Below, piece by piece: positions 56,962 to 64,000 of a DNA stretch of 64,000 bases. The stretch comes from Neptuniibacter victor. Its GTDB lineage: Bacteria > Pseudomonadota > Gammaproteobacteria > Pseudomonadales > Balneatricaceae. The stretch's first letter is position 1, and each line of letters starts with the position of its first letter. The notes under the pieces were generated by a model. That model had not been told where the DNA came from, made no database searches, and saw only the letters and a list, made by a program, of their open reading frames with translations. The position numbers and the translations under genes are program-made. The stretch is taken from NCBI GenBank assembly GCA_027943745.1, contig AP025763.1:930001-994000 (forward strand), in the 5' to 3' direction.

Positions 56962-59614
56962 CTTCTTGCTGCTGTTTCAGCTTTGTTTCTAACAGTTCTG
57001 CACTAATGGGTTTACTAAAATAAAACCCTTGGGCGTATTCACAATGATGCGCTTGTAGAAGACGCATCTGCTCTTCGGTTTCTACACCTTCGGCGACAAC
57101 TTTTAAGCCTAATCCGTGCGCCATATCAATAGTGGCATTCACCAGTTCAAGGTCAGCAGGGTCGATTGAGATATCGTTTATAAAACTACGGTCAATTTTT
57201 AGTGTGTCGAAAGGATAGCTTCTGAGATAGCTAAGAGAGGAATAGCCTGTACCGAAATCATCCATTGAGATTGAGATACCCAACTCATTTAACTGCGCGA
57301 TGGCATTATCGATATCAGCGTGTTGAGACATCAATACGCCTTCAGTAATTTCTAATTCGATATTCTTGCCGCTAATACCGTAGTGAAGCATTTTTTCATG
57401 GATTGAATCGACAAGCGTAGCGTCCCGGAACTGGCGCGGGGATAAGTTAACCGCGATATGAAAGGTCGGTGATAACTCTTTCATCCATTTCTGTGTTTGC
57501 TCTAAGGCTTCTGACAGTACGAATTGGCCAATTTCAATGATTAAACCGGTATGTTCAGCAATCGGAATAAATTCGACCGGTGAAACCAGACCAAGCTCTT
57601 TCGAATGCCAGCGAAGCAGGGCTTCCGCTCCGACAATCTGTCGGCTTTGTAGATCAATAACCGGTTGATAAAGCACATACAGCTCTTTTCGTGCCAGCGC
57701 ACCGTGCAACTTATCTTCTAGAAGTAAGCGCCGTTCAGCACCAATGTTCATCTCTTGGGTAAAGTAATGGCAACTATTACGGCCTTCCGCTTTAGAATGA
57801 TACATGGCCGAATCAGCATTCCTTAAAAGTTCAGCAGGTGTGGAGCCGTCAAGTGGATAGATTGAGATGCCTATACTCATGGTGAGTAGGATCTCACGAC
57901 CTTCAACGGAAAGCGCTGTACGGAATTGTTGCAGTAAGTTAAGTGCTATCGGTAGCGCTTGGGTAGAATCGCGCAGATTGTCTAGTAGCACGATAAATTC
58001 ATCACCACCTAAACGGCCAACAGTATCCCCTTCACGTATGCAGTCCCTTAATCGATGTGCGGCTTCAACCAGGATTTTATCCCCAGTACCGTGGCCTAAG
58101 GTATCGTTAACTTTCTTGAAATCGTCCATATCCAGAAACAGTACAGCGACTTGATTACCACTACGATGCGCATTGGTTAACATTGTTTCTAAACGGTTCA
58201 TCGCTAAGAAGCGGTTGGGAAGGTCCGTTAAACTATCGAAGTGGGCTTGATGTAGGATCTTCTCCTCTTGTGCTTTCTGTTGGGTGATATCTTGCTTAAC
58301 AGCGAGGAAATGTTTGATATTGTTCGCAGCGTCAAATACAGGAGCTATATGGGCTTCTTCCCAAAATATCTCACCGTTTTTACGCTGGTTTTGGAACTCT
58401 CCACGCCAAGATAGGCCCGCACTTAATTTTTCCCATAGTTCACTAAAGCGCCCTTGAGGTGTTTTTCCTGATTTCAGCATACGAGAGTTATGCCCGATCA
58501 CCTCCTCTTTAGCGTAGCCTGTTACCGTTTCAAAGGTGCTGTTTACATATTCAATGTCCCCGACCGGAGAGGTTATTACGACGGATACTGGACTTTGTTC
58601 AATCGCTTGAGAGAGCGTTAAAATGTGTTCTTCGGTTTTTCGTTTTTCAGTAATATCTCGGCTGATACCGACTAAACCTTGGACATCGCCATCCATATCA
58701 CGAAAAGTGGTTTTTAGCGTTTCGAACAGTAAGGATTCGCCATTCTTATCTGTGACCCACGATTCGTATTGCTCTACGCTATTATCGTTAATGACGCGGT
58801 CGTCCTCGTCATCGGTATCAAATTCGGCATGCTGATCAAAGAGTTCGTTATCTTTTTTTCCAATAATGTCTGTTTCATCCATGGCGACATAGGTTTGGAA
58901 CGCTTTATTGCAGCCGAGATATTTACCCTCTTTATCTTTAATCGAGATGTGATCTGGCAGGGCATCGATTACACCACGGAGCATGCCTCGCTCTCTATTA
59001 AGAATCTGCCTGTTTTCCCGTAGCGCTTGTTCAGCTTGGCGCCTATCTTCCTGACGGCGGAGGATGAGACCTAAGAGCATTGTCCCAATCGGGTAAAAGA
59101 TTAGAAGGGTTGGAGCGATGGCTGTGATTATTTTAAAGCGAAGGTGTTCGGGCATGAAATACATAAGGCAGATGATCGTAACTTGTACGACTAGGCCTAA
59201 TAAATACATGCTCAGCCAGTTGATAGCTTTACCGTGTTTATCACTGAAGTATCGCCATAAGAGACCTGTTATAGCGGGTAGAATAATGGCGGCAGACCCT
59301 ACATACATCCCATCACCACCTTGATAAAGGCGTAATGGAACCATCATGCATACAGCAATTGCGGTTGGAATGATGCCAAAGAAAAGTCCACAGAGGCAGA
59401 TAAGCACCCAGCGTGCATCGAAAAAGACACCAGGGATTAGTTCCCATGGCGTCATCATCACTGCAATGCCTAGGAGGCCCACTAAGATGCCGCTGATGGC
59501 ATCTCGTAAGTAATACGACCGTAAGTTGTGAAGGCCTAGCGAATCATAGACAACACCCATGGCCAATAGTAAGGCCACGTTATTTATTAATCCGATAAAG
59601 CTCGAGTTTTCCAT
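56948..59614 (-). CDS. Membrane PAS-PAS-GGDEF-EAL protein with 5TM sensor
   Basis: The 888-residue protein starts with a 5TMR-LYT-type membrane sensor (about 1-190, LytS/YhcK-like, with DARWVLICLCGLFFGIIPTAIAV), then two PAS domains (about 205-330 and 335-450; ALPDHISIKDKEGKYLG, ITSPVGDIEYVN), an intact GGDEF domain (VGRLGGDEFIVLLD, about 455-620) and an intact EAL domain (about 625-880; GAEALLRW, DDFGTGYSSLSYL, KIDRSF, AEGVET, QGFYFSKP). It could make or break c-di-GMP; which dominates cannot be read. 5TMR-LYT domains may sense small extracellular signals. Confidence 0.9.
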   Translation of the reverse strand: MENSSFIGLINNVALLLAMGVVYDSLGLHNLRSYYLRDAISGILVGLLGIAVMMTPWELIPGVFFDARWVLICLCGLFFGIIPTAIAVCMMVPLRLYQGGDGMYVGSAAIILPAITGLLWRYFSDKHGKAINWLSMYLLGLVVQVTIICLMYFMPEHLRFKIITAIAPTLLIFYPIGTMLLGLILRRQEDRRQAEQALRENRQILNRERGMLRGVIDALPDHISIKDKEGKYLGCNKAFQTYVAMDETDIIGKKDNELFDQHAEFDTDDEDDRVINDNSVEQYESWVTDKNGESLLFETLKTTFRDMDGDVQGLVGISRDITEKRKTEEHILTLSQAIEQSPVSVVITSPVGDIEYVNSTFETVTGYAKEEVIGHNSRMLKSGKTPQGRFSELWEKLSAGLSWRGEFQNQRKNGEIFWEEAHIAPVFDAANNIKHFLAVKQDITQQKAQEEKILHQAHFDSLTDLPNRFLAMNRLETMLTNAHRSGNQVAVLFLDMDDFKKVNDTLGHGTGDKILVEAAHRLRDCIREGDTVGRLGGDEFIVLLDNLRDSTQALPIALNLLQQFRTALSVEGREILLTMSIGISIYPLDGSTPAELLRNADSAMYHSKAEGRNSCHYFTQEMNIGAERRLLLEDKLHGALARKELYVLYQPVIDLQSRQIVGAEALLRWHSKELGLVSPVEFIPIAEHTGLIIEIGQFVLSEALEQTQKWMKELSPTFHIAVNLSPRQFRDATLVDSIHEKMLHYGISGKNIELEITEGVLMSQHADIDNAIAQLNELGISISMDDFGTGYSSLSYLRSYPFDTLKIDRSFINDISIDPADLELVNATIDMAHGLGLKVVAEGVETEEQMRLLQAHHCEYAQGFYFSKPISAELLETKLKQQQEANLC

Positions 59615-59731
59615 TACAACAACATACTCGCAAAATAATTATGTTGTGGGTTACTTTGTAAAGTAACCTTATTTAAACCTGTTCTTTACAATAATTATAC
59701 CATGCTAACTGTATGGTTTTTCGATGGTTAT

Positions 59732-61447
59732 TTAAAAATAGTACATAGTGAGTGTTAGTCCAAGTAAAACCGCAACAGCGAGTACCATGCTGCCGGTTGG
59801 CCAGGTTCTTGCCATCAGACCATGAGAGCCGTGATGGGTTGCCAGTAACGAGATAAGAGAACGGCATTTTCTGTTAATCAATTGGCTGTATCTGGTGCGG
59901 ATAAACTGAACTTTATCACTGAAAACTTTTGCCCAGCGGGGTAATAAACGCCGATAGAGCCATTCGATATCTAGGTTTGCAGATCTTAATTCAGGTGGAT
60001 AAATATGTGCCAGTTTTAACCAGGTGAACGCTAGAGCTGAGAATGCCAGTAGTTGAAGCTGAGCTAAAACATGGCTTGCATCATAGGCACTGTAATCGAG
60101 TTCGTATGGTAAGTGCGCATAAAGCAATTGTGGGAAGCAGCCTATCGTAATGCATAGAACAGCAGCTATCGTCATAGCGATTAACATATTGTTGGGTGGT
60201 TCGTGAGCAGACTCGACAAACTTGGAAGGTTTATAGAAAAAGGCAAAAAACGGGATTTTGATCCCCGCATGATGAAACACCCCTGCACTGGCAAAGAGTA
60301 GGGCTAACCAGATGACCGTATATCCTTCGGTCATTACTGCTGTCACAATAATTGATTTGCTCACAAAGCCGCTGAAAAGAGGAAAAGCAGATATTGAGGC
60401 GGCACCGATCATGCAAAGCCAAGCCGTTTTTGGCATTTTTTGATAAAGTCCGCCTAGTTCAGAACCTCTAATTTCTCCTGTGACTTGAAGTACGGCTCCC
60501 ATGCTCATCATTAATAAGCCTTTAAAAATGACATCATTAAAAGCATGGGCAACTGTGCCATTGATCGCAAGTTCCGAGCCTATTCCGATCCCTACCACCA
60601 TGAATCCTAATTGGTTTATCAGGCTATAGGCTAAAACGCGGCGCAGATCGTTTTCAATTACCGCGTAAAAAATCGGGAAGCAGGCCATGATTGCTCCGAT
60701 ATATATGAGCAACTCCGTACCGGCGAAGCCTCTTGCTAAGGCGTAGATGGCAACTTTTGTGGTAAATGCGGTAAGGAATACGGTACCAATGGGTGTGGAC
60801 TCTGGATAGGCATCTGTGAGCCAGCTATGGAGCATTGGGAAAGCGCTTTTTATGCCAAAGGCTATTAAAATAAGCACGCCGCCGGGCGATTCGAGCCCTA
60901 TATGGTTGAAGTCTAAGCTATGACCCGCATTTATATAGCTGATGGCGCCTGCTAGCAGTAATACTCCAGATCCAACCTGAAAACAGAGATACCTCATCCC
61001 AGCTTTTGCTGATCTGTCAGTTCTGCGAGTAAATACGAGTAATGTTGATGTTAAGGCGAGCAGTTCCCAATATATAAACAGTGTTAATAAATCCCCGGAA
61101 AATACCGCTCCTACAGCACTGGCTGCATAGGATAGCGCTGCTAAGTCTTGTAATTTATCGCGTTGATGGAGTGCGTAGATCACACCGATAAATGCCGCTA
61201 AGTGAAAAAGGTAGCCAAATAAAATGGATAAACGATCTATGCGTGTAGGCGTGAGTTCCATACCCATAATGGTTGATTGGGTACTAAATTCAGCCGGAAA
61301 TAAACTAAGGTTGATCGCACTGAGTACGACCGTGAGAAGTAAGGTGGTCGCTCTGAGCTTATGACTGATTACGATAGTCAGAATCGCACCAAGATAAAGA
61401 ATACTCGCTGGAGGTAGGGGAGCGAAAGTTTGTAATAGATCATTCAT
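59732..61447 (-). CDS. NuoN/MrpD-like proton-conducting membrane protein
   Basis: The 571-residue hydrophobic protein has about 14 helices and the NuoLMN/MrpAD signature: SGDLLTLFIYWELLALTSTLLVF, GIKSAFPMLHSWLTDAYPESTPIGTVFLTAFTTKVAIYALARG with a conserved Lys, and DLRRVLAYSLINQLGFMVVGIG. It has an extra C-terminal tail of about 100 residues (from about 465) ending in another helix. Such subunits translocate protons or sodium in Mrp antiporters or complex-I-like machines. It overlaps the small gene upstream by 8 bases and is the last gene of the leftward operon. Confidence 0.88.
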   Translation of the reverse strand: MNDLLQTFAPLPPASILYLGAILTIVISHKLRATTLLLTVVLSAINLSLFPAEFSTQSTIMGMELTPTRIDRLSILFGYLFHLAAFIGVIYALHQRDKLQDLAALSYAASAVGAVFSGDLLTLFIYWELLALTSTLLVFTRRTDRSAKAGMRYLCFQVGSGVLLLAGAISYINAGHSLDFNHIGLESPGGVLILIAFGIKSAFPMLHSWLTDAYPESTPIGTVFLTAFTTKVAIYALARGFAGTELLIYIGAIMACFPIFYAVIENDLRRVLAYSLINQLGFMVVGIGIGSELAINGTVAHAFNDVIFKGLLMMSMGAVLQVTGEIRGSELGGLYQKMPKTAWLCMIGAASISAFPLFSGFVSKSIIVTAVMTEGYTVIWLALLFASAGVFHHAGIKIPFFAFFYKPSKFVESAHEPPNNMLIAMTIAAVLCITIGCFPQLLYAHLPYELDYSAYDASHVLAQLQLLAFSALAFTWLKLAHIYPPELRSANLDIEWLYRRLLPRWAKVFSDKVQFIRTRYSQLINRKCRSLISLLATHHGSHGLMARTWPTGSMVLAVAVLLGLTLTMYYF

Positions 61448-61727
61448 TACTGCTTTCCTCCCCGTTTCGATCTATGGTTTGTTTCATTTCTTCCTCATAG
61501 TAGTGTTCATCGCGCATTAACAGTTTGCGAAGCTCTTTGGCGAGTAGTACTAAAATGACACAAGAAACAAAGCCGTAAACACCGTAAAAACCAAACATCT
61601 CTTCCCAAGGGTGGGATGTATGACGATGAATAACGCCATCTAATGCAAATAAAATCACACAGCAGATGACTAGGGCTTGGACGAGTCTGCGAATGTTTTT
61701 AGGTTCATTTAGTCTCGGTGTTTTCAT
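61440..61727 (-). CDS. Small two-helix membrane protein of the antiporter operon
   Basis: The 95-residue protein has two predicted transmembrane helices (about 13-31 and 46-63; LVQALVICCVILFALDGVI, FYGVYGFVSCVILVLLAKEL) and a charged C-terminus. I do not know the family by name. It starts 2 bases after the preceding gene's stop and overlaps the next gene by 8 bases, so it is translationally coupled inside the Mrp-like operon. Small Mrp subunits (MrpF/G-type) have similar size, but the sequence is not evidently one of them; an accessory role is likely. Confidence 0.7.
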   Translation of the reverse strand: MKTPRLNEPKNIRRLVQALVICCVILFALDGVIHRHTSHPWEEMFGFYGVYGFVSCVILVLLAKELRKLLMRDEHYYEEEMKQTIDRNGEESSNE

Positions 61728-61729
61728 GA

Positions 61730-63193
61730 CTAAAGCCCTTTATCGATTAGATTAATAAGATGGTACACAGGATCTGGTGTTAGGAATAACAGCAAGCAAA
61801 GTAGAGTCGTTGTTCCAATGGCCAATAAATGCGGAGATAGGGGCTCTTTGAACGTTAAAGCAGTGGTTGATTGTTGAAAGAAAAACGCCCGTAGCGGGAT
61901 CTCTAACAGGTAGATCAAGTTGAGTAGCGAGCTGATCAATAGTGAGGCTGTCAGGATCAATTGCCCGCTTTCGATGGTGCCTTGTACCAGCCACCACTTA
62001 CTCCACATTCCGGCAAAGGGAGGAAGGCCTATTGTGGATAACGCGGCTAATGTAAAACAGCAAAGCGTAATAGGAATCTGCTTTCCAATGCCATTCAATT
62101 CGCTGACACGTGTTTTATGTGTCGCGAGTAAAATAGCCCCGGCGCAGAAGAATAGGGTTATCTTTCCGAAAGCATGGGTCACGATATGCATCGAACTTCC
62201 CATAATGCTACTGCTCGTGGCGAGCATAGTCCCCAAAATAATGTAGCTTAGTTGGCCGATGGTGGAATAGGCTAATCGCGCCTTAATGTTGTCCTGTTTT
62301 AACGCGATCAATGATGCGGCCACTATGGTGAAACCCGCTAGATAGGCCAAAAAATCAGCCGCTGGTAGTAGGGATATATTATCGATGCCAAACAGGTAGA
62401 TGGCGACCTTTAGCAGTGTAAATACCCCGGCTTTAACCACAGCAACCGCATGAAGTAATGCCGATACGGGTACAGGGGCAACCATCGCTGCAGGTAGCCA
62501 GCGATGGAAAGGCATAAGAGCAGCCTTCGCAGTACCAAAAACAAATAGCAGTAGCAGTATATTAAGTAAGAGTGGGTCAGTATCTGCTGGAAAAATCCCG
62601 TCTGCTTGGAATGCTAAGGTACCCGCGATATTGGCACTCCATATTGTGGCGAGCAATAGGAACATGATGGATGTTCCCATTAAAATGCCGAGATACAGGC
62701 GGCCGGCTTGCTTGGCTTGTTTCGACCCCGCGTGGGTCACAAGAGGGAAGGTTGCCAGTGTTAGCATCTCATAAAAAATAAACAACGTTAGCATGTTGCC
62801 GGATAGTGCTATCGCTTGGGTGACGGCGATAGAGAGGGCAAAGAAACAGTAAAATCGTGTTTGATTCAGCTCTTTATGCTGGCGCATATACCCGATGGCA
62901 TAGAGTGATGTGATGGGCCACAGGGTACTGACAAGCAATGAAAACATGATGCCCAAAGGGTCAGGGCTGAACAGGATCGGATAGTTAGGTAGCGGGATCG
63001 CTAAAATGAGCTGTGGGGGATTTTCAAAATCAATCGTTTGGTAAAACATTGCCGCGCATATGAGCAGAACGATTGAACCTAAAAGCGTGACGGCTTCACG
63101 TAAATTGGGGGACGAATTAAAAAACGGCAGCGTTAGAGCGACCGCAAGTGGAACAATTAATAACGCTAGCATTAGGGTAATTGAAAGCTCCAT
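61730..63193 (-). CDS. NuoM/MrpD-like proton-conducting membrane protein
   Basis: I start at ATG 63193 (487 residues, MELSITLMLALLIVPLAVAL) with GGAGG 8 bases upstream; the longer frame overlaps the previous gene. The NuoM-type signature is GNMLTLFIFYEMLTLATFPLVTH, GTAKAALMPFHRWLPAAMVAPVPVSALLHAVAVVKAGVF with the conserved Lys, and RLAYSTIGQLSYIILGTM. About 14 helices are predicted. It belongs to an Mrp-like Na+(K+)/H+ antiporter or related complex. The previous gene's stop is one base upstream, and the small two-helix gene follows by 2 bases. Confidence 0.88.
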   Translation of the reverse strand: MELSITLMLALLIVPLAVALTLPFFNSSPNLREAVTLLGSIVLLICAAMFYQTIDFENPPQLILAIPLPNYPILFSPDPLGIMFSLLVSTLWPITSLYAIGYMRQHKELNQTRFYCFFALSIAVTQAIALSGNMLTLFIFYEMLTLATFPLVTHAGSKQAKQAGRLYLGILMGTSIMFLLLATIWSANIAGTLAFQADGIFPADTDPLLLNILLLLFVFGTAKAALMPFHRWLPAAMVAPVPVSALLHAVAVVKAGVFTLLKVAIYLFGIDNISLLPAADFLAYLAGFTIVAASLIALKQDNIKARLAYSTIGQLSYIILGTMLATSSSIMGSSMHIVTHAFGKITLFFCAGAILLATHKTRVSELNGIGKQIPITLCCFTLAALSTIGLPPFAGMWSKWWLVQGTIESGQLILTASLLISSLLNLIYLLEIPLRAFFFQQSTTALTFKEPLSPHLLAIGTTTLLCLLLFLTPDPVYHLINLIDKGL

Positions 63194-63194
63194 A

Positions 63195-64000
63195 TTAGTA
63201 GCCTCCAACCAGAATATTTGCCGCTCTTTGGGCAAGTGATACGGTTAATTCTGTATTGATACCGTAATAGATATTGGCAATCACCAGTGCCCAAATGGGA
63301 ACAAGCATCGTCAACGGGGCTTCATCTCGTGTTAAAGGGGCGGTTGCTGTTGATGTTGAGGGCTGCAAGGTAATCGCTTCAACCATTTTCCATACATAGA
63401 TAATCGCGAGTAATGATCCGAAAAGGATCAACAGTGCGAGTGGCCAAAGTCCGGCCTCTAGGCTGGCATTGATCATGGACCATTTGCTGATAAAACCGGC
63501 GGTGCCAGGGATGCCAATTAAACTGAGTCCGCCGATAATGATTGCTAAGGAGGTGAGTGGCATCCGTTTCAGCATTCCTTGGCAATGTTTTAATTCTGCA
63601 CCGCCAACTTTGTAAATCATTGCGCCTAGTGCTAGAAATAGCGCGCCTTTCATCAACGCATGATTAAAGAGATGAATGATGGCTGATGCGATACCTAGCT
63701 TGCTTGCTAAACCAATAGAGAGTGAGATATAGCCTAACTGCGCGATGCTTGAGTAGGCTAAAAGGCGTTTAAGATTGACTTGAAATATCGCCACTAACGA
63801 GGACGATACAATAGCGACAGACCCTAAGGCGATGAGAATCACGTCAAGTGGCATCGTGTTTAGGGAAAAATTGAAATCGAAGACGGTCAACAAAAAGCGC
63901 AGCAACATATAGACCGCTACTTTTGTGGCGGTGGCGGCCAAAAAAGCACTGACAACAGAAGGGGCATAGGCGTAAGCGTTGGGTAACCATAAATGCAAAG
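63195..64000 (-). CDS. NuoM/MrpD-like membrane protein, partial
   Basis: Only the C-terminal 267 or more residues are in the window; the gene continues past the right edge on the minus strand. The visible part has helices typical of NuoM/MrpD: HLWLPNAYAYAPSVVSAFLAATATKVAVYMLLRF, LKRLLAYSSIAQLGYISLSIGL, HLFNHALMKGALFLALG and SLIGIPGTAGFISKWSMI. The first Met in the visible frame is not the start. It is the upstream member of the same operon. Two or three related antiporter-type subunits in a row fit an Mrp-like complex. Confidence 0.88.
   Translation of the reverse strand, partial: LHLWLPNAYAYAPSVVSAFLAATATKVAVYMLLRFLLTVFDFNFSLNTMPLDVILIALGSVAIVSSSLVAIFQVNLKRLLAYSSIAQLGYISLSIGLASKLGIASAIIHLFNHALMKGALFLALGAMIYKVGGAELKHCQGMLKRMPLTSLAIIIGGLSLIGIPGTAGFISKWSMINASLEAGLWPLALLILFGSLLAIIYVWKMVEAITLQPSTSTATAPLTRDEAPLTMLVPIWALVIANIYYGINTELTVSLAQRAANILVGGY

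Overview
The window reads as chromosome of a marine gammaproteobacterium, most like the Oceanospirillaceae (Neptunomonas/Amphritea/Marinobacterium type). This is inferred from the house-keeping genes (mpl, ubiX, tsaB, uppP, rsmJ, plsB, slyX, tmcA, yeiP, ybaK, rsuA, rof), the phasin gene, the very large number of c-di-GMP and two-component genes, and the moderate G+C. I see no rRNA, tRNA, CRISPR array or intact insertion sequence. The last gene runs off the right edge.

Layout. 0-7.1 kb: core genes for murein recycling, ubiquinone cofactor, tRNA modification, undecaprenyl phosphate recycling, rRNA methylation and phospholipid synthesis. 7.3-14.6 kb: a membrane-anchored cold-shock-domain protein, a DsbA-like oxidoreductase, an EamA exporter, a nitronate monooxygenase-like flavoprotein, a DHH phosphoesterase and a LemA/M48 protease pair. 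14.6-26.9 kb: the centre of the window, a dense nitric-oxide signalling block. A leftward operon encodes a degenerate HD-GYP response regulator, a stand-alone receiver, an H-NOX haem sensor and a soluble histidine kinase, with folX behind it. A rightward set encodes an HTH-receiver regulator, a receiver-GGDEF-EAL protein, a receiver-HDOD protein, a PhnD-like periplasmic binding protein, a membrane histidine kinase and a second degenerate HD-GYP response regulator. The divergent intergenic region carries ACAAATG/CATTTGT repeats lying on both predicted promoters.

27-36 kb: a KASIII, rsuA, a PAS-GGDEF protein, an Lrp-family regulator, leuA behind a structured leader that ends in a strong terminator hairpin, a LysR regulator and a TauD-like dioxygenase. 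36-40.1 kb: an accessory region built as four repeats of 'small plus-strand gene, then a 90-275 bp non-coding repeat', the repeats ending in REP-like palindromes. 40-49 kb: a sterol-desaturase-like hydroxylase, an ArgD-like aminotransferase, a NYN ribonuclease-like protein, a CHASE/degenerate-GGDEF protein, tmcA, an AT-rich two-gene islet flanked by a 32-bp duplication of the neighbouring gene's 3' end, a retropepsin-like protease and yeiP. 49-56.9 kb: a chemoreceptor with a translationally coupled NIT-like partner, YaiI, a phasin, a MOSC-reductase-ferredoxin fusion with a Rof-like gene, and SYLF/CigR-like exported proteins. 57-64 kb: a large PAS-GGDEF-EAL protein and an Mrp/NuoL-M-N-like cation antiporter operon on the minus strand.

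How it fits together. The H-NOX block resembles the H-NOX/HnoK/HnoB/HnoC/HnoD circuit known from Shewanella oneidensis, in which NO-bound H-NOX controls a kinase feeding an EAL phosphodiesterase, a DNA-binding repressor and a degenerate HD-GYP protein. Here it is enlarged with a second kinase, a periplasmic binding protein and extra receivers. Functions of individual proteins are from motifs visible in the translations; regulatory sites and operons are inferred from sequence only.
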